Positions 1 to 12,970 are shown, numbered from the stretch's first letter. The stretch: 64,000 bases of DNA from Kryptolebias marmoratus (GCF_001649575.2 NC_051451.1:24333467-24397466), one strand, 5' to 3'. Numbers and translations are program-made. Notes: a model not told the origin generated them from the letters alone.

Positions 1-654
1 ACAACTCCAACGCTTCAAGTGTCTTTAAATACATCTTCACTGCATTTCATGTTCAGGGCAGAACCCATTCAGGTTCTTTAAACTGGATGGGTTCTGTTGA
101 TGATCAGCAGTCTTCACCAGATTTAAATCTGAGCTTTGACTAAACCAATAAAACACATTTAGATGCACCCCGTAAATCACTTAAGTGTTTATTTTGTGGT
201 ATACAGCTGTCCGCCATCCAAGACTCAAACGTCTGCATACAGCAGCTGTTTCACCTCCTTCAGCTCCACTGAAGATGCCAAAAGGTGGACATGATATTGT
301 CGCTAAATTATGGCTTTTTCAAGACAAATGCCAAATGAAAAGATGGACCCTCACCTGAACATTGGGCACTCTTTTCAACCTCAAGCTGCTAGCTGTTCAG
401 TTAGCAACTGGGAATGATGCATGCAGCTAAATGGAGTAAAACTGGAAAGGCTAAGAGGATGTTAGCTGCAGAAAACCACTAAAATGCAGGAAGTCCTCTA
501 AGGACAACAAACATGAATGCTTTTGAAGAAACAAGGATAAACTTAAAAAAGACAAAAATGACTAGAAGGACAGAGTGAATGGATTTTGTTATTAAATGAA
601 CAGCTGTGGCGATTTAAACGGTTTATATTTGGGGTCATTTTGCTGCAGTGGTTT

Positions 655-1115
655 ACAATAGATGCTGGTTAAAGGAGTATCTCACTACGCTGTGACTGTT
701 GGAGACTAGTTGGTGACTCAAACTTGACCTAATATTGCAAAAATATACACAAATTTTCAGCTGCAGTCTCACTCAATTCTGAGTGTTTGTGACTAAGTGA
801 CCAGCAAGCCGTGCAGCTGAATTCTGAGTAATAGTCATGGCATTTTGAGTGTGTATGCCTTAAAAAAAACCTCTATTCTAGGCCATGTACATCATGTCAT
901 TGCTCAACTACACCAACAACATACCTGCGTTGGCCTGCTTTGTGCTCACAAACATTTATGATTTAATCCACCAGAGTACACTTTTGAACTGAAGGTAGGA
1001 CCAGTTTTTAAAACATTAATATTTATCATTGCCTCGTGTTTTAGACCTGGACAGGTTTTCTGTTAGAGGAGAGCTCTTGCTCTCTTAAACGGGACGGAGA
1101 CGCCTGGAACAAAAT
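655..1115 (+). repeat. Dispersed repeat (family R2), copy 1
   Basis: Begins GGAGTATCTCACTACGCTGT, then GACTAGTTGGTGACTCAAAC, and later ATTTATGATTTAATCCACCA and TTTTAGACCTGGACA. Matches 28985-29545 in the same orientation and 61405-62090 inverted. Confidence 0.6.
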
Positions 1116-2596
1116 CTTTATCATTTTTTGCTCTGGTCACTTTGGGCCCAAACTCTCCAGTTCCCCAACCTGCCTGCTGTGGCTTTCTTTCTACATGCCT
1201 TGGGGTCCAAAGTGACCCAGAGCCCTTTTACTACAGCGTTGAAGCCTATTTCACTAACCAATTTGTTCTCATTTAGTTCATATACACAAACACAGATTGG
1301 GTTCACTTTGTTATGCAGCGCCTTGTCTTGTGCCTCATGTGTCTTGATTTGGTCTGCTATGCTCGTGTAACTGATGAGAGTGTGACATGTTTAAAGAAGT
1401 GAAATTTAAACTGGTCTTTTTGAGTGCAATTGTGTTGTGAGATGTCTGTACAGGAAAAAAAAAGTCTGTGGTGTGGTGTCAGTCCATATCTATTTGTGGG
1501 CATTGCCTTAGAGCTTAAAAAGCCAGCCTCTGCAGCTGCAAGCGGTTTTATATACTGTGTGTGTATGAGTGTGTGTGTGTGTGTGCATTTGTGGGTAGAG
1601 AAGGCCCAGTTGTAATAGGCACACTATGCCACTGAAGAATAAAAAGAACATTAAAGAAAACTACAATCCTATTTGCACAGGATAGGGAAGAACGAGTTCA
1701 TAAAACTTGAGAACATTGTGAACAAAAAGTTCCCCACTCTGTCTCCGACGCAGGACTGCTGCTGTGTGTTTATATTTTAAATAAGATTACCAATCGCTGT
1801 CCCTCGGTACCAAGTAGAGTCCAAACAGTGATTAGGCTGCTGATCGGGTGACATGCTGAGAAAGAGCTTTCAGCTTGTCTGAAATAACTGCACAGTCTGC
1901 AGAGAGCTGTCCAGCACTGCTTTTCTCATTCATTAACTTCTGATGTTTGAAGCCAGGAGGGACGGGGAGGGGGGGAATAAAAATACCCATTATTGTAACA
2001 CCCAGAACTTCATCATTTCATCACCCACTTACACAAACCTGACACTGCACAGCATTAGAAACATATGCAAATGCAGCCCTGGCACGTGTGCACGTCGATC
2101 TGTGGAGTGACATGTTCGTGTGAACGCGGCTCTGTGCGGGCACAGGTGGCATGCATGCATATATGTGTGGCCCCCCCATCTGCTTGCCAGCCTGTTTGTC
2201 AGCAGTAGTTGGAGAGGGATTGAGCAGAGCCTCCAGCTCCTCCCCTCCCTCGGCTGCCAGCTACCGAAACACCGCCTGAAATATTTAACAGCGAAGCAGC
2301 AGTCAATAGCACAGCAACCTTGGAATCAATGTCACGCTGCTAAGAGGGAGAGAAGAAACAAAGAAACAAGCTTCGGAGATGGACAGATGGATGCTGGAAG
2401 AGAGAAGGGGGCGTGGAAGGATGGGAGACAGAGGAGGAGAGGAGAGGATAAATGGGGGCGCAGCAGGGGAGCGATGGAGATAAATGACGGCTGGAGTAAA
2501 ACACTGGGAGTCATGACTGCGCCTGCGCTTCAAACCATGTGCTGCATATACTGTACCCTGCAGCAGACAATCCCTTATTCTGAAACGTGACTCGAC

Positions 2597-2620
2597 TGTG
2601 TGTGTGTGTGTGTGTGTGTG
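2597..2620. repeat. (TG)12 microsatellite
   Basis: Uninterrupted TG dinucleotides. A smaller (GT)n lies at 1569-1585. Confidence 0.95.
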
Positions 2621-2717
2621 GGACTGACATGGCAGCAAGTATAACAGAGGGGTAAGTGGGATATGGAGGCAGGATGACAGAAAAAAAAAAGAGTAGAAGA
2701 TGAAACTAGAACACTAT

Positions 2718-2753
2718 GAGAAAGAGAGAGAGGAGGGGGGGGGAGAGGGGAGA
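2718..2753. repeat. Pure polypurine tract
   Basis: 36 uninterrupted purines (GA repeats, then a G9 run, then GAGAGGGGAGA). Mirror-like purine tracts can adopt triplex (H-DNA) structure. Confidence 0.85.
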
Positions 2754-3569
2754 CTGCTGATCACTGCAGTAAAGGAATCCCTCGTCTTCAAAGGGGGGTT
2801 GCCCCTCGAATTCACCCTCCCTCCTCGCATCTCCATCCAACTCACACTGAATCCTGATGTTCCGGTTTCTGCTCTTCTATCAAGTATCATCTGCATTGCG
2901 CTTTAATATCCTTTGTTTCATTCACTCCCCTGTGTGCATTTCACTTGAACTTAGACAAACAAAACAAAACATGAATTTAAAATATTTATTTCATCCCAGT
3001 AGAAACCCACTAGAATAGAAACAACAACACTCCGTGAAAGAAATTCCGATTGTTCGCAAAAATACGTTTTCATAGCAATGAAGGCCGTCCTGCCGAGCTC
3101 TCCGGTTACGCAGTAACGCGTACTAAAAGACATGGTAAAGATCTGCAGTGAAGATCAATCCCTCTCATACAGTACAACGTGCCATCTCACTGTAGACACT
3201 GCAGGACAAGTACTGACACAATCTTACAGAGGGAAACAGGTGCAGCTTTGCATATTAACAAGGCCTCCCCTGCTGCATGTGCAAGCATTTTTATTTGTTG
3301 TGTCAAGTTCCAGCTACATAATAATATTCTTGTTTTCATTTAAGCCTGGATTATGTATGTGGAGAAATTTGCCAGATTTATTATTCTCTCCCCCCGCCTC
3401 CTTTCCTCCTCCTCTTCCTCCTGCTTCTTCCCTGGCACAGACTCATTTAAAAACCTGTTAGCAGAGCTGCTCCGAGGGTGGGTTGCAACCACTGCCATCA
3501 TAGTTCAGCAAAGAAAATGAACAGATGCTGTTATCTGAAAGACACAGTTCAGATGTGTTGAAGTGTGGT

Positions 3570-3700
3570 TCAGTGGAAAGGTAGTGAACAATTAATATCT
3601 CACCTGTTGTGGACAGCTCTTTGAACAACCTCAGACTGGAAAAAGATTATTTCTAACTGGACTGACAAGCTAATGGCTAGTCTTAGATGGGCTAGGACTA
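3570..3700 (+). repeat. Dispersed repeat (family R5), copy 3
   Basis: Contains GTGAACAATTAATATCTCAC, GTGGACAGCTCTTTGAACAA and ACAAGCTAATGGCTAG, matching the 38838 copy. Confidence 0.55.
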
Positions 3701-3989
3701 CAACGCTGCCTGATATTTTTAATTTTATCTATTTAACTTAATTCACCAAGGAAAGCAAAAGTATCTCAAATATTATGTTGGGTTTATTCTTATTTTTCAG
3801 GTTCTGCCAGGATTTTTGTTAATTTTGTCACATGGGCTATGACTTTTGGTGGCAGTACATTGAACATCATTGATCAAATTTGCAAAAGTCTGCAAAACAT
3901 TTCTCCATAGAAAACAAGAGGATTTTGGCGAAACAAATGAGAAAACTCAGCCCTCTTTGGAGTCCTTTACTTCAAGCATACTTTACAGT

Positions 3990-4420
3990 AAAAACATCAT
4001 TCAATCTTTTAACGGGTCACAGAAAGTTACACAATCGCAGTTTAAGTTTAACAATTTATGGAGACTTTAACCACAGATTACTCTTCTTTCACAGTTTATA
4101 CATCAAAATGTGGGCATTTCTACCTTCTTTCATCCAGCGTATCTCTCACTGCTGTAGGACTTGTGGTTTTCTCTTAGATCTTCCCAGAGCGCAAAGAATG
4201 CACACCTAAACTTCCATTGATTTCCACTAAATTTGAGCTCAGAATTCTCTCCTCAAAACTGAAAGTTAACGTGTCATATCTCCGACATAAAGCACTGCGT
4301 ACACAAACAAATGCAGGTGTGTGGTTATCATGGTAATCCTAACAAGACAAATCTTGGTTCGTTTTACATTTTTTATACAGTTTAATCATCAAAACGTAGG
4401 TATTTTGTCTTAGTTTAGAT
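3990..4420 (+). repeat. Dispersed repeat (family R3), copy 1
   Basis: Contains CATCAAAATGTGGGCATTTC, TCATCCAGCGTATCTC, TGTAGGACTTGTGGTTTTCT and a GTGTGTGGTTATCATGGTAA end. Matches 46960-47350 (plus) and 43440-43900 (minus). Confidence 0.55.
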
Positions 4421-4630
4421 TATTACAAAAGTAAGTCTGGTAGTAGCTGCAAGGGAATTTGAACTTCATTACTATCTGGCCAGCAAACCTCTTGGATCAG
4501 TTACTTAGATTTCCTCTAAGCGTGAAAAAAGTACAAAACAGGAAATCTTGCTGAGTCATGTCTTCCCCTCTGTGAGCTTCATTGGTTGAACAGCAAACCT
4601 GCATCTTCCCCAGGACACTCACAGCTCTCT

Positions 4631-4631
<1 letters not shown>

Positions 4632-4674
<43 letters not shown>

Positions 4675-4729
4675 CCCTTGTCCATGACACATAAATACAA
4701 ACAAACAAAACACACACACACACACACAC
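4632..4729. repeat. Two (CA)n microsatellites
   Basis: (CA)20 at 4632-4672 and (CA)10 at about 4709-4729, separated by a 37-bp unique spacer. Confidence 0.95.
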
Positions 4730-4939
4730 CTAGGCAGGCACTCAGTGTTCATTAAAGGAGACAAGCTTACGTAACAAAAGAAATGGCTGCCTCTTTGGGT
4801 TGTGTTGCTTGTCTAGTAAAAGCCACTAACAGATGTAAAACCTGCTGTCTCATTCTTTGAATGCCCCACTACTAAGAAATCTCCAGACAGACTCGCAGGG
4901 AAATTTGTGAAAAAGCACAGCGCGCCCCGTGAAAGCACA

Positions 4940-5220
4940 AACTAATCTGATCACCGGCCTGCAATGCAGATTTGATCAAGAAAACAACTTTCTCCCTGAT
5001 TAGGATATCAAAATCTGAAAACAGTCACAGCGAGATATAAATAATTCCCCCTTTAATCTCTCTTTCCATTCCAATAAATTGCCTTTGAGAAATGGAACAT
5101 GCTTTGATTAATTAATTCCAGCTCATGGCCCGCCTAATCCAGCAGATAAGATCTCAACTGTGGATGAATCTGTTCCTTGACATATGGGCCAGTTAGGCAG
5201 TCATACCCACACTAAACCCT
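4940..5220. promoter_or_regulatory. Candidate conserved noncoding element
   Basis: Dense in homeodomain-type TAAT/ATTA sites (TGATTAATTAATTCCAG), GATA sites (CAGATAAGATCT) and balanced composition without repeats, as is usual for vertebrate developmental enhancers. Inferred from style only. Confidence 0.3.
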
Positions 5221-5563
5221 CCCCTCCCATACACACATGCCTTCTTGGGACCAACAACACTGGAACTCGATGCATTATTAATCAGCAGTGCAGGTTTTTT
5301 TACGCCTGTGATTAGAAGACGCGCAGACCTCGGCCACCGAGCGTTTACAGAGCCGCTCCACAAAGGATCCAATCCAGCTGAGAAGCGGCGTCTCGGGTCA
5401 CTTTTCAGATAAGAGCAGTTTAGAAAATGAAAACCGTGTTTGCATACTTAACGTGTATATATTTACTGGTATTGCAGTCAATAGGTGTGTGTATGAGTGT
5501 GAGTGAAGGGGGTGGGGGTGGGGGAGTCTGCAGACCCTGTAAGGCCCTGTTTGACAGCTCATA

Positions 5564-5578
5564 CACCAGATGGCACTA
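5564..5578 (+). promoter_or_regulatory. CTCF-like motif 1 of 3
   Basis: CACCAGATGGCACTA fits the core CTCF consensus well. Similar ACACCAGATGGCA motifs follow at 5811-5823 and 6114-6127, all in the same orientation. A G5-T-G5-T-G5 tract lies just upstream at 5508-5524. Confidence 0.4.
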
Positions 5579-5810
5579 GCTGCTTGTCTCAGTGTTAATT
5601 TCAGTTACACAATACTCAACCTGGTAGCACACAAGACAATAAAGCCTTAACTTTCCTTCTTTTTATCCAACTTCAATCTTCTTCCTTTTTATCTTTACTG
5701 AAAGTTACTGTAGTCCCCGAGACATCTGAGAAAAATAAATTGGATACATGAGTCTAAGGAATGTATGAGTGTACAATAAACACGCTGACCCTGATCTTAA
5801 AGCTCCTTCC

Positions 5811-5823
5811 ACACCAGATGGCA
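5811..5823 (+). promoter_or_regulatory. CTCF-like motif 2 of 3
   Basis: ACACCAGATGGCA; same orientation as its neighbours. Confidence 0.3.
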
Positions 5824-6113
5824 ACCCCAATACAAAAAAAAGACACACTTAGCCAAAGTGTGAATAGTCTTTGCAAGGTCTTGGTGAAGTCTTCAGTTGT
5901 GTATTAAAAATGCAGTGGGATCCCCAGTATGTGTGATAAAGCATGAGTGGTCATGGGGTGTTTTGAGCATGCACAGAGCTCCTGTAGTGGGGTTTTGGCT
6001 CCAGCGCATCCATGATGTGGGGTCTGCAGGCACAGGCGTGGCTTGGTTGTCAAGAATTTGAAGCAGGACTGGCCACATTGGCCTCATGCCTATACTATGA
6101 CCCCCTCACACCC

Positions 6114-6127
6114 ACACCAGATGGCAG
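6114..6127 (+). promoter_or_regulatory. CTCF-like motif 3 of 3
   Basis: ACACCAGATGGCAG; same orientation as its neighbours. Confidence 0.35.
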
Positions 6128-8697
6128 CCCTCCAAATTATTATAATACTCTTGGCAGCATGGCTGCTTTATACAATGCACCCCAGCACCACTCTTGGTTT
6201 AGCTGCACATTTTTGTTTACATTTTAGTTTGAGGAATTCAATAAGTGCCTAAGCTGACTGTTTAAAAAAAGACAACAACCCTAAAATAAAGTCATTGATG
6301 GTTGAAGGTTCTCAAATTTGCCACAATCCTGGGTTGTGTAGGTTGTGGAGAGGGGTTTTCATCCAGAGTGAAGGGGCCCCTAAAAATGTTAATCCAGCTA
6401 TAAGAGCATGAAAACATGGACTTCGGTGAATCCTGTACATCACATGCAGCGCATATCAATCTTCCACAGCAAATAAGCCTTACTCAATACTATTATCCTT
6501 CCATTTTTTCATTTTCACCTCACCACCTGTGCACCAAGAGTACCTTCTGTTTGTATGTCAGGATATGAAAATCGTTCTTATGAGAACACACTTGAAAGCT
6601 GAGATTCATTTTGCACCACTATTCTTTCTAGATGCATTCATTTTAGCAGAGAATAAAGAAACTGTTGTGAATAGAGAATAAAGTAACTCCATCTGCTCTC
6701 TCTGGGATGACTGGGTGCTCCTTTTAAAACTACTTTGGTGTTTTTCCCCTCAGATGAAGCTGCTCCAGTTGATGGATAAATAATAGAATTCTGCAAGTGT
6801 TTGCAAAGGTTTGGCCAAAGGATAATCTGCTGGAACGACTAGATATCCGTGTGTGGGATGCATTTCTGACATTAAAAACCAACGCCTGTGAACATAATAT
6901 CATGACAAAATATCATGACTGGGTCACCTGTAAAGCTCAGGGGCAAAAGATGCTCCACTTTTCATTCTGCTGAATGTCTTCATGACTTCTTATATGCTTG
7001 TATTTCTAATCTGAGCCAAAGTTTTATTAGACAGGCTGAAAAATGTTCCTTATAAAGTCAGCAAAAATGGCAAATCAATATTTTCCTTTGGTTAGCAAAA
7101 CAAGTTTCAACACTTGGCTGTTGAAGGTCTAATTCAGGCATCTAACCGTACATTTTCCCCACCCCAGTTTCTGCACACAACAGATTTGATTTCTGTTGTC
7201 AGATTTCATTTAGAAATCCTCGTGCTTTCGAGGATGTGCAATGATTCAATAGCTTGTGTGAATTTCCATCAAGGTAGAGACAATTTTATTTTCTTTATCC
7301 TTGAACAGAAGCGTTCACACTGAATCTAAATGCTTTTTCCAAGTCTAAAAGATTAAACTTGACTTAAAAGATTTGTCTCCAAGAGTGGAGATTTTAATAC
7401 ACAATCCAAGGATACTTTATATTGTTATCTTAATGCCTTAAGACCTGTGTGACAGAGCCACAGCTGCAGCTCTGACTCTTTACAAAAGGAAAAACTCTTT
7501 CATGCAAGGAGAGGCTCTGAATTCTGAAAACTCAAAATTATTTGAGGTTAATCGATAAAAATAAATCTAAGGTTACACTTGTGCAATCTTACCAGATTTC
7601 TTCATAACAGTGTTGATCACAACCAGCCCTGCTCCATTTCAACTCCAGAGTACTTAGTATTTTAAAAGGTAAAAAGAGTAAAAAGTTTTCACCTCAGGGA
7701 CCTACTAATTAAATGTCAACTGAGGAAAAACAAGTCCTCAAAGCCAACAAAGAAAATGTCAAAGTAAAATTCTAAAAACGCAAGGTGGCTATTAATCTTG
7801 ACTGATGAGGCTGGATTTATTTAGCCCTTTTCGGAGAAATTAGGAGCATTATTTGACTAAAACGACATGCGGCAAACGACGTGACACAAACGTATTAGTC
7901 GGTAAACAAAAAACAAAACAAAAAAACAATTTACATCATCAGATTATGAAATAAATAGAGGAGATAAGCAAGCTGTCTGCTGTCAGGTGAAGCAACAATC
8001 CCCTGAACACTGAAAACAAGATCTCTCCAGTTCAGTGGTTTTCAAAGTCTTCATAACAAATACCACCAGAGAAAACGCCAAGCTCTAATGACCATCATCC
8101 TTACAGGCACTAAAAACCATCAGTTCACGATTACAAGCCTGAAAAGAATGTATTTAAACATTTCAAACTGACTGAATATCTGTCAGAAACAGCTAAGCTC
8201 TTTACTCTACACACCAAGACCTGATCATCCTCACCTGGACCGTCTTTGGGTGAGGATGTGGAGTAACAGCTGAAACACCTACTATCAACAAACCTAAAAA
8301 CACTTTAAATGCCAAATAAACTTTCAATTATAAGAACCCTCCTCTGCCCAACAACAACTGAAAACAAATTTAAGACAACTCAATCAAATTTCCTGACTAT
8401 TTTGCATCTTTTATTGTTAGCAGGTCCTTCAAAGACTTCACTTGTGTTGCTTTAGCACCCAAAATTTGATTAACAATTATCTACTACAATTTCCACAAGA
8501 GGTTCTTAAAATATCCCCATTATAGTTTTGTTTGAAGTAGTTTATATTTGGAGCCAAAACTGTAATGTGCTTGAACCACTCATTTTTTTTGGTTAGCTCT
8601 GTTTACATTCAAGTTAAGATTCTAACAGTTAATTAGCTTATTTAACTTGCAAATAGCTGACACTAAAATTTCATCCGAGTACCCCTAGAAAGATCCT

Positions 8698-9065
8698 GAT
8701 TACCATCAGTGGTGTCAGAAACAAACTGATTATTCAACCAATCGATTTTAATCGGCCAATTATTGGCCAGGTTTTAAATATTAGCAATCTGCCACGCAGC
8801 AGCAGCTGCTACAACCAGTTTAAATTAAATTATATTATATTATTATATTAATTATATTATTATTATAGTAAATTTAACTAATTTTAGTTTTTTTGGGCAA
8901 GAATATGTAAGTGTGAAAGTTTTTAAATTTAACTTATGCATTTAATGTTATAATTTGTTTAATGAAAAATACATACTGCCCAAAAATAAATAGATTGTGT
9001 TGAATATCAGCCATCATTGGAATTATCCATCGAAAACTCATATTGGTTGATCTCTTAGTGGGATT
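8698..9065. mobile_element. Probable decayed non-autonomous DNA transposon of the ATCGGCC type
   Basis: The left edge (TATTCAACCAATCGATTTTA) and right edge (ATATTGGTTGA) carry inverted TCAACCAAT. Near the left is a GGCCAAT-T-ATTGGCC palindrome (8754-8768). The pattern recalls a fish family rich in ATCGGCCGAT; the middle is AT-rich. Confidence 0.4.
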
Positions 9066-9928
9066 TGTGCTACAGATTCAAACTGTAGAGGTAGTTAATG
9101 TTAAAGCAGCTGCAAAAAAACAAACAAACAGTTAAAAGCAAACAGGAAATAAAGCGTAAGCAGAGAGTAGAGGTGACAGTCGGGGCAGCAGGGAGTATCT
9201 CAGACAGCTGTGAGTTCCTCCTGGAGCAGCAGGGTCTGGGAAGGATTCTTCTGAGAAACTCTGACAGCACTCTCCTTCTCTGAGTGTCTTTCCTTTGGCC
9301 CATTGGGCCTTGAACACTACTTGGACTGTAAAATCAAAAGGTTATGAAAAAAATAACACTAAAACTGCCCAGAATATAAATGACTGTTTCCAGCCAGCTC
9401 AGTGCTCATCTATCAGTCTGCAGCATTAACTATCTGGCCTCATCAATAGCAGTCTACAGAGAGTGCACAAAAAAGTAAAGTCTGGGGAACTGAACTCAGA
9501 GTTTTGCTCTTTTGGCTGCATCAGCAGGTTTACACAGTGTGTCTGACACTGCTGTGAGCCACTATACTCTATAAAAGACTAGGACAGTGAATGCATCAGG
9601 CTCAGGTTTGAACACAGAGTCGAGGAGAAGCTGCAGGACATCTGACTCGTGCAAAGCGAGGTAACACGCGGCTCACTTCATGTGAATATTTATTATTACA
9701 AGTGCTTTGAAGTAGAGCTTCAGTGTTTTCCAATTTTTAGGAGTTCTATTGAGGTGGATTACTTTTTCGGGCTTGATGCGTGACACGATTTCTGCCCAGC
9801 ATATTCGATTCTGTACCACAACCACTTCCACTGATTCATCTCTGCTCACAGACAGGGTTTATTCTTCTACACGCCTTCTGTAGTTACCAGCTGCTGCACA
9901 AATCAGATAAAAAGGCCCAGCATTCTTT

Positions 9929-10345
9929 GGAGGAATGCATAGCACACACTCTCGTTCATGTCAGAGTTTTAGACTAAGATCATCTTACGTCGAAAAAAAA
10001 AAACAGAGCTGCAGCGATTTGGGTGAAATTTGGAAAATAAGAAGTGTAATCACATGTGATACTGTGATATGTCACACTCAGTATGTGCTGTGAAGGAATC
10101 GCAACTACCACATCAAATTTTAGCTCAATATCAGTAAATTTAACTGAGTTATAGCTACTTTAGTGTTGGCTAATGTTAATAGGATGTAGAAAAGTGGATT
10201 GGCTTCAAAAGTTAATCAGTTGTAGATGTACATCCATTGATGACTTTCTGCAGATTTCAATAAAAACACAAACACAGGCACACTCAGATGTGAGCAAAAA
10301 CATTATTACCCTCTCTCCTTCACCTTCTGACAGCAGGCGTTAAAC
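9929..10345 (+). repeat. Dispersed repeat (family R1), near-complete copy
   Basis: Begins GGAGGAATGCAT, includes a TAGACTAAGATCATCTTACG block and GTTAATCAGTTGTAGATGT, and ends AAAACATTATTACC. The same order of blocks recurs in at least six other places in this window, on both strands. No coding capacity; class unknown. Confidence 0.65.
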
Positions 10346-10739
10346 CCAAACATGACTGAAGCTTAGTTTTTGACATTTACGTATCCAACACTTTACCTGT
10401 ACACTTTGCCACTTTTTCTACTTCCATAAAAACACATCTGCTTTGAAAAAAGCAAAAAAAAAAGAGGAAAATATAGAAGAATTCAGCAACAAAGCAATAA
10501 ATGTTCTTCTGCAGCAATATTACATCAAAATTTACTGATCTGTGTCACACAGCAGCTGTAAAAAATAAAGATTTATGGAAGCTTACAGAGCAACAAATCT
10601 CAGGTTTCCTTTTCCTGTTACGGTTTTAGATAAACATCGGTCCAATGTGACCGTTACTTCAGCGTTCACAAAGAAAAGCTAAGTTCTATTTTTCAGTTAG
10701 TTAACAACAAAAACACTGTGGCCAAGTCTCTTCACAACA

Positions 10740-11035
10740 AGCATCAAATATTCACCGGGCCGGTGCCGTGGGGCCGTGCTGTGAGCAGCACGCTGTCAAA
10801 CACACTTTGGACAGTTTGCAGAAAGTGGGCCAGTCGCTGTGAACTGCCTGTTATTTTGCCCACCTACGGGGCAGCGGGAGTGGAAGTCACAGCAGTCAAA
10901 TTAGCGCACAGTCCTGCTTTCAGATGTCAGAAAGTTCTGGGCAGCATCCCGTCCCTCACATCTGACCGTGATGTGACGGCCCCCGCTCGGCCGTCACACG
11001 ACCAACCCGGCTCACCGACTTCACAAGACTGACGG
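10740..11035. promoter_or_regulatory. CpG-dense block in mcu intron 2 with a CRE-type hairpin
   Basis: Locally rich in CpG compared with the AT-rich neighbourhood. It contains a perfect inverted repeat, TGTGACGGCC (10972-10981) and GGCCGTCACA (10989-10998) around 7 bp, so two TGACG half-sites face each other. A 104-codon open frame overlaps it but resembles no family I know. It could be an enhancer, an internal promoter or a noncoding RNA start. Confidence 0.35.
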
Positions 11036-12369
11036 TGCTGAAAGCTAATATTAACCATGGATCAGATTCTTCCCGTCATATCTCTCCTGGTTTCAAATCT
11101 GACCTTCAGTGCTCTCTTGTGACATCCTGACCCAGTCATAAAGTGAGCTGGACGACCTCCCTAATACTCTGACAAAAAGCAGCCCCCGTATCTCTCTGCC
11201 TTTATTCACCATCTTAATCCTCGCCATCAGTACGCTCCTTATTGCGCCGACCTTCCTCCTCCGCACTTTCCCGTTTGAATGCGATTTGACTCTCCATCTT
11301 TCCCAAGGGCCCCCCTTCTACCAATTGACCCCAGGCTGCTATTGTTCTTTCCTCATTGTCCTCCATCCGTCACTGAAGGATTCGGTCCCACTTGGATGTT
11401 GGTGAATGAACTTGAACAAGGGCAACAATGACTTGCCATCACATGTCCCACTGGGGACCGGAGCTCCGCTCGCACAGAAAACTTGGACCACACAACATTA
11501 ATGTGTATGTAGAGTTAATCTGTAAGAGCTATTATCAAACTAAGTTAGAGGTTTGGCTTTAGTGGGATTACTGAAGAGTGTCACCCACAGGAAGCTGGCA
11601 GACCCAGCATGACCCCTGTCTGATCACTGATGTTAAAGCGGGATGAAGGAAGCACACTGTTAAACTGAATTTGGTTCTTTTTTGTTGCATATTTTTGCCC
11701 AAACACATATGTCACACTATACTGTCCAGAATAACCACAGTGAGTTTACATTGTCCCTCACTTCTATGATCTGTGCATTACATATCGGAATTAACATGGA
11801 TGAAATGGAGAATTGTTTGACTTCTACATGATTATACACAATCAGACCAAATGGAAAGTGATTCATATTCAAACTTCTGCTACATCAGAGTCCGGGCGGC
11901 ACATTTTACATTACAGAAATTACTCACTTCCCTAACAAAAGGATCACAGTAAATGAGGATTCTGCTTCAACAGTGTAACTATGCCTTTAATCCCAGAGAA
12001 CGTGAACAAGACAAAAACTGATTCAATTAGGCTGAATCTGATTAATAAAGCAAACATATGTGGACTCAAATTCATCAAAAAACAAAAGAATGGGCAGAAT
12101 AAAAGGGAAAAACAGGAAATAAAAGTTAAATACAGAAGATTTGTCAACTATTTTCACTATATTTTTACTCTGGAAGAAGATCAACAATATTTGTTCATGT
12201 TTTTAAGATCTGTTTTATTTGGGTAAAATCTAAGAAGAATATAAATTACATGATTATATCAGAGGCTTACAGATTTTTGTAAACTTTAGTAATACGATCA
12301 GCGTTTGTGTGAAAAGAAGGAATAATCACTTTGCTCCGAAAGCAACAAATTAGGAGTTTCCTTCATTCT

Positions 12370-12560
12370 TTCACTCAGCATCACACTGACAAGAGGAAGT
12401 TTTGAAATATTTTTATTGCATTTGCTGACAGCTGACACTTGAAATCCGATAACAGCTATAATAAGGCCTCTCGCTGCGCGCTGCCACTCAAAACAGACAA
12501 TTACACGAGAACAGACTTAACGTCCTAATTAACTGCGAAGTTAATTAAAGCTGAACAAAT
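12370..12560. promoter_or_regulatory. Candidate conserved noncoding element
   Basis: TGCTGACAGCTGACA (TGIF/MEIS-type TGACAG), CCTAATTAACTGCG and AGTTAATTAAAG lie close together in non-repeat DNA. Inferred from style only. Confidence 0.28.
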
Positions 12561-12656
12561 CTGTTTGCGCCCTATGGATTTTTCAGGTGGAACTGAGGAT
12601 TTGTCATGTGTTAACTTCAGAAAGTAAAATGACTAATTTTTTATTTTTTATGGACC

Positions 12657-12970
12657 ATGAAAGATGGGCATTGATGTACATCTAATTGCCTTCATGTGCA
12701 TGTGATTGTCTGTTAGCAAAATATCTCATGAATCACTTGACAAATTTTATTGAAACTCTCAGAAAGCAACACCTAGATGTACATCTGCAACTGATTAAAG
12801 ATGGCCGCCACAGCTGTAGTCAGTTTTATATAGAGAGAGCTAAAACTTGGTGTGGTAGTACCCGAGAGTCCTCCCCTAAACATACTTTGACCACTAACAG
12901 ATTGTGCAACATCTTTATTTAAAACTTGGGAATGCAAGGTGGCGGGTGATATGCATTCCTTCAAGGAATT
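12657..12970 (-). repeat. Dispersed repeat (family R1), minus copy
   Basis: Reverse-complement copy: TTAGCAAAATATCTCATGAA and AGATGGCCGCCACAGCTGTA near the left end, and GGCGGGTGATATGCATTCCT near 12942-12961 at the other. Confidence 0.65.

Noticed and set aside
2120..2590. 156-codon plus-strand frame
   Set aside because: Its length comes from a GA-rich, stop-poor stretch; the product is low complexity and not recognisable.
10718..11032. 104-codon plus-strand frame in the CpG-dense block
   Set aside because: No recognisable domain and no convincing splice context; more likely a regulatory block.
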